A stretch of DNA of 64,000 bases from Nonomuraea wenchangensis (GTDB lineage: Bacteria > Actinomycetota > Actinomycetes > Streptosporangiales > Streptosporangiaceae), in contig NZ_FOHX01000022.1 of assembly GCF_900111685.1 (NCBI RefSeq), forward strand, positions 1-64,000, written 5' to 3'. Below the pieces are notes generated by a model. It was not told where the DNA came from. It searched no databases and saw only the letters and a list, made by a program, of their open reading frames with translations. This document shows positions 1-8,453 of this stretch, piece after piece. The position numbers and the translations under genes were made by a program. The stretch's first letter is position 1, and each line of letters opens with the position of its first letter.

Positions 1-229
1 CATTCAGCCGGCAAGGCGGCCCGCCTGGCCCCTTCGACACCAGCGCCTCGGCCCCTGCCGTGCGCCATGCCTTGTGCCAGACATAGGCCGACTTACGTGA
101 GACCCGCAGCTTCCTGGCCACCGCAGGCGGCGACATGCCCGCGGCGAACAACCCGGCAGCCTCCAAGCGGACTTGTTCACGCTTGGCTCGCGCCGCCGGG
201 GTCAGACCACCACCATCCGGGTAACGCAT
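1..229 (-). CDS. IS630-family transposase, N-terminal helix-turn-helix part (3' end outside window)
   Basis: Reading leftward from an ATG at 229, the 76 visible codons begin MRYPDGGGLT. They continue with a helix-turn-helix region that contains AAGLFAAGMSPPAVARKLRV and SRKSAYVWHKAW, and end in GPGG-PPCRL. This matches the DNA-binding N-terminus of actinobacterial IS630-like transposases. The DDE catalytic domain would lie beyond base 1, so I cannot tell whether the element is intact. Confidence 0.75.
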   Translation of the reverse strand, partial: MRYPDGGGLTPAARAKREQVRLEAAGLFAAGMSPPAVARKLRVSRKSAYVWHKAWRTAGAEALVSKGPGGPPCRLN

Positions 230-301
230 CCCACCGGCATACTCCCGAACCCCGCCGCGAGCAGGCAACCGCGCGGTGACACCTCAGTTTTTCAACCTCT
301 G
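1..301 (-). mobile_element. right part of an IS630-family insertion sequence, cut by the window edge
   Basis: The segment holds the start of an IS630-type transposase reading leftward and about 70 bp beyond its start codon. The dehydrogenase homology to the right begins abruptly at about 302. IS630/Tc1-type elements insert at TA, and a TA is present at 302-303 inside what would be a Val codon (GTA) of the dehydrogenase. The element end is therefore placed at about 301. The terminal inverted repeat cannot be confirmed because the other end lies outside the window. Confidence 0.55.
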
Positions 302-1290
302 TACGCGTCGAGGACCGCCCCGACCCGCACATCGTCCGGCCGACCGACGCGATCATCCGCGTCACCGCCGCGTGCGTCTGCGGCTCCGACCTGTGGCCCT
401 ACCGGGGCGTGGACACCTCCGACGGGCCGGCGCCGATGGGCCACGAGTACGTCGGCGTGGTCGAGTAGATCGGCGACCAGGTCGAAACGATCAAAGTCGG
501 GGACTTCGTCGTCGGATCGTTCTTCGCCTCCGACAACACCTGCGAGATCTGCCGGGCCGGATACCAGTCCCGGTGCGTGCACGCCGAACCGATCGGCGCG
601 ATCGGCACCCAGGCACAGTACGCCCGCATCCCGCTCGCCGACGGCACCCTGGTCGCCACCCCCGCCATGCCGGACGCCGACCTCGTCCCGAGCCTGCTGG
701 CCGCCTCCGACGTGCTGGGCACCGGCTGGTTCGGCGCGGTCGCCGCCGAGGCCGGGCCCGGCAGGACGGTCGCCGTCGTGGGGGACGGCGCGGTCGGGCT
801 GCTCGGCGTCCTGGCCGCCCGCCGGCTCGGCGCCGAACGGGTCGTCATCTTCAGCCGCCACGCCGACCGGCAGAAGCTCGCCACCGAGTTCGGCGCCACC
901 GACATCCTCACCGAACGCGGCGACGACGGGGTCGAGGCGCTCAAGGAGTTGACCGGCGGGCTGGGCGCGCACTCGGTGATCGAGGCGGTCGGCACCCAGG
1001 AGTCGATGATGCAGGCCATCCGTTCCACCCGGCCCGGCGGGTACGTCGGCTACGTCGGCGTCGCCCACGGCGTCGAACTGCCCGGCGAGGAGCTGTTCTT
1101 CTCGGGCGTGCACCTGCACGGCGGCCCCGCCCCCGTCCGCCGCTTCCTGCCCGAGCTGATCAGCCTCATCTGGGACCGGGCCATCAACCCCGGCCGGGTC
1201 TTCGACCTGGACCTGCCGCTCGACGAGGCCGCCGAAGGCTACCGGGCCATGGACGAGCGCCGCGCCATCAAGACGCTCCTGCGGCCCTGA
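302..1290 (+). pseudogene. zinc-dependent alcohol dehydrogenase, disrupted
   Basis: This is a medium-chain Zn-dependent alcohol dehydrogenase/threonine dehydrogenase-like enzyme. Visible features are the catalytic-zinc cysteine in AACVCGSD, the GHEYVG motif, a three-Cys structural zinc lobe (CEIC-x7-C), and the Rossmann motif VVGDGAVGLLG. The C-terminus is complete and ends at 1290. Two lesions are seen. The first ten or so residues are missing where the insertion sequence begins. Codon 466-468 is TAG just after GHEYVGVVE, where the family normally has Glu or Gln. The longest intact piece starts at 577 and lacks the catalytic domain, so the gene is very likely dead. Confidence 0.8.
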
Positions 1291-1800
1291 CCCGCTTACC
1301 CCGCGGTGACGCCGCGAGGGTGGCGGCACGGGGCGGGCGCAGGCGGCCGGCCAGGCAGAGCACGACCCCGGTCGTGAGCCAGGCGACCAGGACGACGACC
1401 GAGTGGCTGGCACCGCGGCCGTCGAAGAACGCGGTGGAGCGCAGCAACTGGCCACCCGCCCCGGGCGGCAGCAACCGGCCGACGACGCCGGACCAGCCGG
1501 GCAGCATCTCGGGCGCGGTCGCGGCGCCCGACAGGGGATTGCCGATGAGCATCATGGCGACGGCGCCGAGACCGAAGCCCGCCGTCCCGAGCAGTGACTC
1601 CAGCCCGAGGATGCTCAGAGAGGTGGCCGCGACGGTCAGGGCGACCGCGCCGGCAGCAGTGCGGCGAGCAGGCCACCCATGACCAGGGGCAGGGCTCCGG
1701 CGGCCAGTCCGGCGCCGCGCGGGTGGTCGGCCGCCAAGGGAACGAGGTCGCGGACGGCGACCGCCGGGGCTCCCTCCGGTTCGCCTGACAGCTTCTCGCG
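1268..1800 (-). pseudogene. C-terminal remnant of an ABC-2-like/YhgE-type membrane permease
   Basis: The minus strand encodes hydrophobic sequence typical of a family of actinobacterial transporter permeases. One stretch (about 1800-1640) reads PLAADHPRGAGLAAGALPLV and ends in a frame break. The next frame gives LSILGLESLLG, GNPLSGAATAPEMLPG and LLPPGAGGQLLRSTAFFDG to the stop at 1268. Between the two stretches the frame changes and about 45 expected residues are missing. The N-terminal half is absent here because homology stops where aceE ends (1806). A matching N-terminal piece lies on the same strand at 10889-11098. The end overlaps the dehydrogenase end by 23 bp. Confidence 0.6.
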
Positions 1801-1805
1801 ATGGC

Positions 1806-4568
1806 CTACTCGGCGGAGCCTTCGGTGTTGCCGGGTGCGGCGGCGGTGATCTCGTGCAGGCGGTACAGCTCGACGGCTTTGCCGGGCGCGCAGGCGTCCA
1901 GCTCTCCACGATCGGCCAGCTGGGTGAGCACCCGCAGCACGATGGAGGGGCCGTCGATGTGGAAGTGGCGGCGCAGCGCCCCGCGGGTGTCGGAGTGTCC
2001 GAAGCCGTCGGTGCCCAGAGAAGACCAGGGAGCGGGGACGAACGGGGCGATCTGGTCAGGCACCGACCGCATCCAGTCGGACACGGCCGTGACCGGGCCC
2101 GGCTCGGTGGCCAGGCGGCGGGTGACGTACGGGATTTTGCGCGGCCGGCCGGGGTGGGTGAGGTTCCACGCGTCGGCGGCGAGGGCTTCGCGGCGCAGTT
2201 CGGTCCAGGAGGTCACCGACCAGACATCGGCGCCGACGCCCCAGTCGTCGCGCAGCAGGCGTTGGGCCTGCAACGCCTGCTGCACGGCGATGCCCGAGGC
2301 CAGGATCTGCGCGCGCGGCCCGTCGGTCTTCTCGGCCGGGCAGTAGCGGTGCATTCCGGCGAGGATGCCGTCGACGTCGACGTCGGCCGGCTGGGCCGGT
2401 TGCGCGATGGGTTCGTTGTAGAGGGTGAGGTAGTAGAAGACGTTCTGGTCCTCACCGTCGCGGGGCTGACCGTACATCCGGCGCAGGCCGTCGCGGACGA
2501 TGTGGCCGAGTTCGAAGGCGAAGGCGGCATCGTAGGCGATGCATGCGGGGTTGGTGGAGGCCAGCAGCAGCGAGTGGCCGTCCTGGTGTTGCAGGCCCTC
2601 GCCGTTGAGGGTGGTCCGGCCGGCGGTGGCGCCGAGCAGGAAGCCGCGGCTCATCTGGTCGGCGGCCGCCCACAGGCCGTCGCCGGTGCGCTGGAAGCCG
2701 AACATCGAGTAGAAGATGTAGAGCGGGATCATCACTTCGCCGTGGGTGGCGTAGGAACTGCCGGCCGCGGTCCATGACGCCGTCGCGCCGGCTTCGGTGA
2801 TGCCCTCGTGCAGCAGGACGCCTTCGGTGTCCTCCTGGTAGCTGAGCATCAGTTCCCGGTCCACGGCCAGGTAGGTGTGCCCGTGCGGGGAGTAGATCTT
2901 CGCGGTCGGGAAGAGCGCGTCCATGCCGAAGGTGCGGGCCTCGTCGGGGATGATCGGCACGAACCGGTGGCCGATGCCCGGGTCCTTCATCAGGTCCTTG
3001 AGCAACCGGACGAACGCCATCGTGGTGGCGACCTGCTGGCGGCCCGAGCCGCGGCCGGTGACCGCGTAGGCCGCGGCGTCCGGCAGGGTCAGCAGGGGCG
3101 GACGGGGCACGCTGCGGGCGGGCAGAGGGCCGCCGAGCGCGTGGCGCCGCTCTCGCAGGTACTCCAGTTCCGGTGAGTTCTCGCTCGGCCGGTGATAGGG
3201 CGGCAGCTTCTCGTCGAGGGCCGAGTCGGGGATGTCGAGGTAGAGCCGGTCGCGAAAGGACCTGAGGTCGTCCAGGGTGAGTTTCTTCATCTGGTGGGTG
3301 GCGTTGCGGCCCTCGAAGTGCGAGCCGAGGGTCCAGCCCTTGATGGTCTTGGCCAGGATCACGGTCGGCCGGCCGGTGTGCTCCACTGCGGCCCGGTAGG
3401 CCGCGTAGAGCTTGCGGTAGTCGTGTCCGCCGCGTTTGAGTCCCCAGATCTCCTCATCCGACAGGTGCGTGACCATGGCGGCCGTGCGCGGGTCGCGGCC
3501 GAAGAAGTGCTCGCGGACGAACGCCCCCGACTCGGCCTTGTAGGTCTGGTAGTCCCCGTCCGGTGTGGTGTTCATCAGGTTGACCAGTGCGCCGTCGGTG
3601 TCGGCGGCCAGCAGGGGGTCCCATTCGCGGCCCCAGATCACCTTGATGACGTTCCAGCCGGCGCCGCGGAAGAAGGCCTCCAGCTCCTGGATGATCTTCC
3701 CGTTGCCGCGGACCGGGCCGTCCAGGCGCTGCAGGTTGCAGTTGATGACGAAGGTGAGGTTGTCGAGTCCCTCGCGGGCGGCCACACCGATCGCGCCGAG
3801 TGCCTCGACCTCGTCCATCTCGCCGTCGCCGAGGAAGGCCCACACCCGCTGCCGGCTGGTGTCCTTGATCCCGCGGTGGTGCAGGTAGCGGTTGAACCTA
3901 GCCTGGTAGATCGCGTTGATGGCGCCCAGGCCCATCGAGACGGTGGGGAATTCCCAGAAGTCCGGCATCAGCCGCGGGTGGGGGTAGGACGGCAGGCCGC
4001 CGGGGTGGGACAGCTCCTGCCGGAATCCGTCGAGCTGGCCGGCCGACAGCCGGCCCTCCAGGAAAGCGCGCGCGTACATGCCCGGCGAGGCGTGTCCCTG
4101 GAAGTAGATCTGGTCGCCGCCGCCCTCGGCGCCGTGGCCGCGGAAGAAGTGGTTGAACCCGACCTCATACAGCGACGCGGCCGAGGCGTAGGTGGAGATG
4201 TGCCCGCCTACCCCGACGCCGGGCCGCTGCGCCCGGTGCACCATGATTGCGGCGTTCCACCGGATGTAGGCGCGGATGCGCCGTTCGATCTGCTCATCGC
4301 CAGGAAACGGCGGCTCCGACTGTGGCGCGATGGTGTTGATGTAGTCGGTGCTGTGCAGGCTGGGCACGCCGATCTGCCGTTGCCGGGCGCGCTGCAGCAC
4401 GCTGAGCATCAGGTATCGGGCTCGATTCGATCCGGCGTGATCCACTACCGCGTCGAAGGACTCCAGCCACTCCTGCGTCTCGCCGGGGTCCAGGTCGAGA
4501 AGCTGACCGAGAAGCTGGCTGGGCAGCCCGTCGCTGTTCAGCGGTTGGCGCTGCGTTTCTGAGGTCAT
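1806..4568 (-). CDS. aceE: pyruvate dehydrogenase E1 component, homodimeric type
   Basis: This is a 920-residue thiamine-diphosphate enzyme of the AceE type. It decarboxylates pyruvate and passes the acetyl group to the E2 lipoyl domain of the pyruvate dehydrogenase complex. The TPP/Mg motif is seen as GDGEMDE (G247-D248-G249) followed about 30 residues later by NCNLQ. Other hallmarks are GGHISTYASAASLYEVGFNH near residue 121, the QGHASPG segment, and a C-terminal transketolase-like domain. Length agrees with the family (about 890-920). The start is the ATG at 4568. No E2 or E3 gene is adjacent, so it must work with subunits encoded elsewhere. It lies downstream of transaldolase on the same strand. 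Confidence 0.95.
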   Translation of the reverse strand: MTSETQRQPLNSDGLPSQLLGQLLDLDPGETQEWLESFDAVVDHAGSNRARYLMLSVLQRARQRQIGVPSLHSTDYINTIAPQSEPPFPGDEQIERRIRAYIRWNAAIMVHRAQRPGVGVGGHISTYASAASLYEVGFNHFFRGHGAEGGGDQIYFQGHASPGMYARAFLEGRLSAGQLDGFRQELSHPGGLPSYPHPRLMPDFWEFPTVSMGLGAINAIYQARFNRYLHHRGIKDTSRQRVWAFLGDGEMDEVEALGAIGVAAREGLDNLTFVINCNLQRLDGPVRGNGKIIQELEAFFRGAGWNVIKVIWGREWDPLLAADTDGALVNLMNTTPDGDYQTYKAESGAFVREHFFGRDPRTAAMVTHLSDEEIWGLKRGGHDYRKLYAAYRAAVEHTGRPTVILAKTIKGWTLGSHFEGRNATHQMKKLTLDDLRSFRDRLYLDIPDSALDEKLPPYHRPSENSPELEYLRERRHALGGPLPARSVPRPPLLTLPDAAAYAVTGRGSGRQQVATTMAFVRLLKDLMKDPGIGHRFVPIIPDEARTFGMDALFPTAKIYSPHGHTYLAVDRELMLSYQEDTEGVLLHEGITEAGATASWTAAGSSYATHGEVMIPLYIFYSMFGFQRTGDGLWAAADQMSRGFLLGATAGRTTLNGEGLQHQDGHSLLLASTNPACIAYDAAFAFELGHIVRDGLRRMYGQPRDGEDQNVFYYLTLYNEPIAQPAQPADVDVDGILAGMHRYCPAEKTDGPRAQILASGIAVQQALQAQRLLRDDWGVGADVWSVTSWTELRREALAADAWNLTHPGRPRKIPYVTRRLATEPGPVTAVSDWMRSVPDQIAPFVPAPWSSLGTDGFGHSDTRGALRRHFHIDGPSIVLRVLTQLADRGELDACAPGKAVELYRLHEITAAAPGNTEGSAE

Positions 4569-4768
4569 GTCGGCCTTTCTCTAACAAGCGTTGACCTTGC
4601 GTCGTTGGCCGGCCCGGAACGCCGGCATGATCCGGCCGGGTCGTCCGATCTGAGCGATGGTGGGGCGCACGGACGAGAGACCGGACCGGTGCGTTGCTCG
4701 CCGGCCGCCCGGCTGCGGGGAGGTGGATCGGTCCGGTCGGTCACTGGCGAGCGCCGCCTGGCCGGCGA

Positions 4769-4950
4769 TCACGGGCTCTGCCCCTGGATGAGTTGCCGGG
4801 CACGACGATCCAGACGGGGCCGCAGTACCGCCACCTGGATGACCAGCAGGGTCCAGATGGCGATCAGCACCCACCCTCGCGCAAGCTCTGCGCAGCCTTG
4901 GCCCCCGCCAGGCTCGCTCCGGCGATCAGATACGTCGCATCATCGGCCAT
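4769..4950 (-). pseudogene. stub of an FAD/NAD(P) oxidoreductase fused to a membrane-protein tail
   Basis: An ATG at 4950, overlapping the last 11 bp of transaldolase, starts 28 codons reading MADDATYLIAGASLAGAKAA. This is the N-terminal FAD-binding beta-alpha-beta start of ferredoxin-reductase-like proteins. It stops with TGA at 4864. In a shifted frame the DNA then encodes GWVLIAIWTLLVIQVAVLR followed by a basic tail, ending at 4769. That is plausible as the last transmembrane helix of another protein. I read this as two gene ends joined by a deletion. Between 4574 and 4768 I see no gene; it should contain the aceE promoter. Confidence 0.5.
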
Positions 4951-6067
4951 GTCCAGCACCTCTGTCGGTTGCTCGTAGGGTGGTCGCCAGTTGCTCGCGC
5001 AGCCGGTCCCAGCTCGCCTCGAACGCGGCCACGCCGTCGTCTTCGAGCCGTTGCACGACGTCGTCGTAGTCGATGCCCAGCCGTCGCAGCCGGTCGAACA
5101 CCTGCTGAGCCTGCTCGTAATGGTCGGCTATCGAGTCAGGCGGCACCTGGCCGTGGCCGGCCACCGCGCGCAAGGTGGCCTCGGGCATCGTGTTGACCAC
5201 ACCGGGCGCGACCAGATCGACCACGTAGCGCGTGTCGGGGTAGGCCGGGTCCTTGGTCGAGGTCGAGGCCCACAGGGGTCGCTGCGGACGTGCGCCCGCC
5301 GCCTCCAGCGCCCGCCAGCGCGGCGAGGCGATCAGCTGCTCGTAGCGTTGATAGGCCAGCCGGGCGTTGGCCAGGGCGGCCTGCCCGCGTAGTTCGGTGG
5401 CCTCGTCGGTTCCGATCTTGTCCAATCGCGCGTCGACCTCGGTGTCGAGCCGGGAGACGAAGAACGAGGCTACCGAGGCGAGAGTGGACAGATCCCGTCC
5501 GGTCAGCCGGGCGCGTTCCATCCCGTCGAGGAAGGCGTTCATCACCGCGTCGTAGCGGGACAGAGAGAAGATCAGCGTGACGTTGACGCTGATCCCGTCG
5601 GCCAGGCACGCGGTGATCGCCGGCAGTCCCTGACGCGCGGCCGGGATTTTGATGAACAGGTTGGGGCGGTCCACCAGCCACCACAACGCCTGCGCCTCGG
5701 CGATCGTCGCGTCGGTGTCGTGGGCCAGGCGCGGGTCCACCTCGATCGAGACCCGGCCATCCACTCCGTCGGTGACGTCGTAGACCCGCCGCAGAACGTC
5801 GCAGGCCGCGCGGACGTCGAAGGTGGTCAGTGCCCGCAGCGCCTCCGCGGCTTCGACGCCGCGCGCCGCCAAGGCGCTCATCTGTGTGTGGTAGGCGTCG
5901 CCGCTGGTCATGGCCTTGGCGAAGATGGTGGGATTGGTGGTAACCCCCGTCACGTGGTACCGCGCGACCAGGTCGGCCAGGCTACCCGAGACCAGCCGTT
6001 CCCGGCTCAGGTCGTCCAGCCAGATCGACATCCCGCGGGTAGTGAGTTCGACAAGCGGATCGGCCAT
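4940..6067 (-). CDS. tal: transaldolase
   Basis: This 375-residue enzyme transfers a dihydroxyacetone unit between sedoheptulose-7-phosphate and glyceraldehyde-3-phosphate in the non-oxidative pentose phosphate pathway. Visible motifs are GVTTNPTIFAKAM (residues 41-53), SIEVDP (107-112) and the Schiff-base lysine in NLFIKIPA (K140). The frame is open further upstream, but ATG 6067 gives the canonical N-terminus MADPLVELTTRGMSIWLDDL and has AGGAAG-like spacing upstream (AGGAAGG). The gene lies 371 bp upstream of aceE on the same strand. A perfect inverted repeat sits about 29-53 bp upstream of the start. Confidence 0.93.
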   Translation of the reverse strand: MADPLVELTTRGMSIWLDDLSRERLVSGSLADLVARYHVTGVTTNPTIFAKAMTSGDAYHTQMSALAARGVEAAEALRALTTFDVRAACDVLRRVYDVTDGVDGRVSIEVDPRLAHDTDATIAEAQALWWLVDRPNLFIKIPAARQGLPAITACLADGISVNVTLIFSLSRYDAVMNAFLDGMERARLTGRDLSTLASVASFFVSRLDTEVDARLDKIGTDEATELRGQAALANARLAYQRYEQLIASPRWRALEAAGARPQRPLWASTSTKDPAYPDTRYVVDLVAPGVVNTMPEATLRAVAGHGQVPPDSIADHYEQAQQVFDRLRRLGIDYDDVVQRLEDDGVAAFEASWDRLREQLATTLRATDRGAGHGR

Positions 6068-6095
6068 GGCATGACTCGCCTTCCTGTGGTGCGGT

Positions 6096-6120
6096 GATGT
6101 ACGTCCGGCTGACGTACATC
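6096..6120. promoter_or_regulatory. perfect inverted repeat upstream of transaldolase
   Basis: The arms GATGTACGTC (6096-6105) and GACGTACATC (6111-6120) are perfect reverse complements around a 5-bp centre. The site is 29 bp upstream of the transaldolase ATG, where an operator would be expected. It could instead form an RNA hairpin in the 5' leader. The regulator is unknown; none of the neighbouring regulator genes has a matching site elsewhere in the window. Confidence 0.55.
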
Positions 6121-6301
6121 CACCGTCATTCAGGGCTCCACCAGGGCCGACATTCCTCTCATGACACCGACGCCACGCCGGTGGACGTCGAGGCGAGTCC
6201 AGCAGATTTCCAGGACGGTGGCGCCTTGGCCCACCTCCGTGGCCCTTGATGGGATTTCTCATCGCGTACCGGCCGGCCCTTGCCGCCGGGGTCGGCGAGG
6301 G

Positions 6302-7216
6302 CTACCGGCCGGCCAGCACGTCGCTGGAGGCGACATGGTCAAGGCGCTGGGTGTCCAGAAGTGGGCCGGCCGGCACCGATGGCTCCTGCGGCCGCGCGGC
6401 GATGGACGGCGGGGCGGGCGTGCCGGTGGCGGCTGCCGCGGGTGCGGCCTCGGGCGGTGTCGCACGTTCCAGGAAGCGGAGCAACTCGACCGGGAAGGGC
6501 AAGACGAGGGTGGAGTTCTTCTCCGCGGCGACCTCGACGACGGTCTGGAGCAGCCGCAGTTGCAGCGCCGCGGGGTGCTCGGTCATCGTCTCGGCTGCCA
6601 GGGCCAGCTTCTGCGAAGCCTGCAGTTCGCCTTCGGCGGTGATGACGCGTGAGCGCCGTTCCCGTTCGGCTTCGGCCTGTCGTGACATGGACCGCTTCAT
6701 CGTCTCGGGAAGGGCCACGTCCTTGATCTCGACCCGGTCGATGTGCACGCCCCAGCCCACGGCCGGGCTATCGATCATCAGCTCGAGACCCTCATTGAGA
6801 TGCTCCCGGTTGGACAACAGGTCATCCAGCTCGCTCTTTCCGATGATCGAACGCAGTGAGGCCAGCGCGACCTGCCGAATGGCCGATGTGTAGTCCTGAA
6901 CGTCGACGACCACCCGCAGCGGATCGACGACCCGGAAGTAGACGACGGCGTCCACTCGAACGGTCACGTTGTCGCGGGTGATGCCGTCCTGTGCGGGTAC
7001 CGGCATCGTGACGATCTGCATGTTGACCTTGTGCAGCCGGTCGGCGAACGGCGCGATCAGCGCCAGCCCTGGACCGCGGATCTCGGAGCGGACTTTCCCG
7101 AACCGTAAGACGACGCCTCGTTCGAACTGTTTGATGACCCGGACACTCGCGCCGAGCACGACCGCGCCCAGCGCAAGGAACGTGATCAGCGCAGCGCTGA
7201 CGATGGTTCCGATCAT
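6302..7216 (-). CDS. slipin / SPFH (band 7, stomatin-like) membrane protein
   Basis: This is a 304-residue stomatin/prohibitin-family protein. It has an N-terminal transmembrane helix (about residues 5-24, IVSAALITFLALGAVVLGAS), then the SPFH domain with QFERGVVLRFGK, GPGLALIAPFADRL and DGITRDNVTVRVDAVVYFRV, a helical region rich in Glu/Arg (about 190-215), and a Pro/Ala-rich tail. Such proteins scaffold membrane microdomains and bind partner proteases. No NfeD gene is adjacent. It lies upstream of transaldolase on the same strand with a gap of 234 bp. Confidence 0.88.
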   Translation of the reverse strand: MIGTIVSAALITFLALGAVVLGASVRVIKQFERGVVLRFGKVRSEIRGPGLALIAPFADRLHKVNMQIVTMPVPAQDGITRDNVTVRVDAVVYFRVVDPLRVVVDVQDYTSAIRQVALASLRSIIGKSELDDLLSNREHLNEGLELMIDSPAVGWGVHIDRVEIKDVALPETMKRSMSRQAEAERERRSRVITAEGELQASQKLALAAETMTEHPAALQLRLLQTVVEVAAEKNSTLVLPFPVELLRFLERATPPEAAPAAAATGTPAPPSIAARPQEPSVPAGPLLDTQRLDHVASSDVLAGR

Positions 7217-7306
7217 TGCATCCTCCGATGCTCTGCCTCAACCGGCCTTCATGGGCGGCTGGAGGCCTTCGCTATCTCCCGCCGGCATCTGCCGACGCCG
7301 TCGGTG

Positions 7307-7588
7307 TCACGGCCGCTCTGCTGATCGATGCGAGCGTGCGTACCAGACCCATCCGGTCAACGCGGCTAACAGCACGGCGAGGACCGGCGATCCGGCCAGC
7401 AGCAAGATCACCGCGAACGCCGAGCTGAAGACGAGCATGACCGTGTAGGCCCGTCTGGACAGGTCCGGCGTTGCTGCTCGGTGCAGGCGTTGCGCATCGG
7501 TGCCGAACGATTTGGCGAAATCCGGATCTTCGACCAGCAACTGATGCTGGATCTCCCGCAGTGCTTCACGTTCGTAGTCGTCGAGCAC
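7307..7588 (-). CDS. DUF3040 domain membrane protein
   Basis: This 93-residue protein starts at GTG 7588 with a GGAGG ribosome-binding site 8 bp upstream. The N-terminus MLDDYEREALREIQHQLLVE is the signature of actinobacterial DUF3040 proteins. It is followed by two hydrophobic helices (about residues 48-64 and 66-82) and a basic tail. Function is unknown. It is divergent from the MarR gene, and two 15-bp palindromes lie in the shared promoter region, so it is probably under MarR control. Confidence 0.8.
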   Translation of the reverse strand: MLDDYEREALREIQHQLLVEDPDFAKSFGTDAQRLHRAATPDLSRRAYTVMLVFSSAFAVILLLAGSPVLAVLLAALTGWVWYARSHRSAERP

Positions 7589-7649
7589 GACACACCTCCA
7601 GGGCGTTGTCGCCAGGCGCGATCTCATCACCCATCCACCTGGACACATG

Positions 7650-7664
7650 TATCGTAGCACGATA
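7650..7664. promoter_or_regulatory. 15-bp palindromic operator, copy 1
   Basis: TATCGTAGCACGATA has perfect 6-bp arms around a 3-bp centre. It lies 62 bp from the DUF3040 start, and a TATAAAAT sequence follows immediately on the plus strand (7663-7670). A second site with the same architecture is at 7726-7740. The pair lies between divergent genes, one of which encodes a MarR repressor, which is the expected place for its operators. Confidence 0.65.
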
Positions 7665-7725
7665 TAAAATGAAGTCCATGAACCCGTCCCGGCGGGCGGC
7701 CCGCGCATGGGGCAAGGTGTGCTCA

Positions 7726-7740
7726 TATCGCATTGCGATA
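7726..7740. promoter_or_regulatory. 15-bp palindromic operator, copy 2
   Basis: TATCGCATTGCGATA is a second perfect palindrome with the same TATCG-N5-CGATA outline as the site centred 76 bp to the left. It ends 35 bp before the chosen MarR start. That distance would let bound repressor block the marR promoter, so autoregulation is the simplest reading. Confidence 0.65.
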
Positions 7741-7774
7741 CGGTTTGAGGGATTCGAGAGAGGGCGGCACGGTC

Positions 7775-8266
7775 ATGGAGGACGAAGCAGCGCAACCCGA
7801 GCCCCTGACCAAGCAGGACTTCGAGGCGCTGGCCCGGTTCCGTTTCGGGATCCGCAGCTATCTGCGCTTCAGCGAGGAGGCGGTGCGCGCCGCCGGCCTC
7901 ACCCCGCAGCAATACCAGCTGCTGCTGGCCCTGAAAGGGTTTCCCGGCCGCGACTGGGCGAGCGTACGGGAGCTCGCCGACCGGCTGCTGTTGCGCCACC
8001 ACAGCGTGGTCGAACTCATCGGCCGAGCGCAGAAACAAGGCCTCGTGCACCGGAGCGCGCATCCCAGCGACGGCCGGGCAGTGCAGGTGATGCTGACCCC
8101 CGAAGGCGAGCGCGTCCTGGCGCGCCTGGGCGCGCTGCACCGCGACGAACTGCGGCACCTGGACACCGCGATCCTCCCCCCGGTATGGGACAGTGCCCCG
8201 CAGCCGGACGCGCCGTCCCCGCATGAGGCCGCCCCGAACGCAGGTCTCAGGGAAGACGAGCGGTAA
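7775..8266 (+). CDS. MarR-family transcriptional regulator
   Basis: This 163-residue winged-helix repressor has a start at ATG 7775 preceded by a purine-rich GAGAGAGGG. Core features are LTPQQYQLLLALKG, the recognition region SVRELADRLLLRHHSVVELI and the wing DGRAVQVMLTPEGERVL. The C-terminal 25 residues are Pro/Ala-rich. It is divergent from DUF3040 and upstream of the hemerythrin gene. It probably binds the two palindromes in front of it. The ligand is not evident. Confidence 0.88.
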   Translation: MEDEAAQPEPLTKQDFEALARFRFGIRSYLRFSEEAVRAAGLTPQQYQLLLALKGFPGRDWASVRELADRLLLRHHSVVELIGRAQKQGLVHRSAHPSDGRAVQVMLTPEGERVLARLGALHRDELRHLDTAILPPVWDSAPQPDAPSPHEAAPNAGLREDER

Positions 8267-8453
8267 GGGTCGCGATCGCCACGCCAGGAGTGGCGGACCA
8301 GGCACGCGTGGGGAAGGACCCGGTGGACTGGCTGCACCGGGGCGCAAAGAGCAGGTCATTCATCCAGACCAACGCATCTACGGCCGGCGCAGGCGAACTG
8401 GTCCAGGGAGTTACGGCATCGGCCTCGCCCAGACCCGGTCAAAGGAAAGGATC

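Noticed and set aside
3192..4562. Long plus-strand frame (456 codons) opposite aceE
   Set aside because: It is the antisense shadow of a strongly coding gene in very GC-rich DNA; the translation is Val/Gly/Arg-rich with no recognisable domain.
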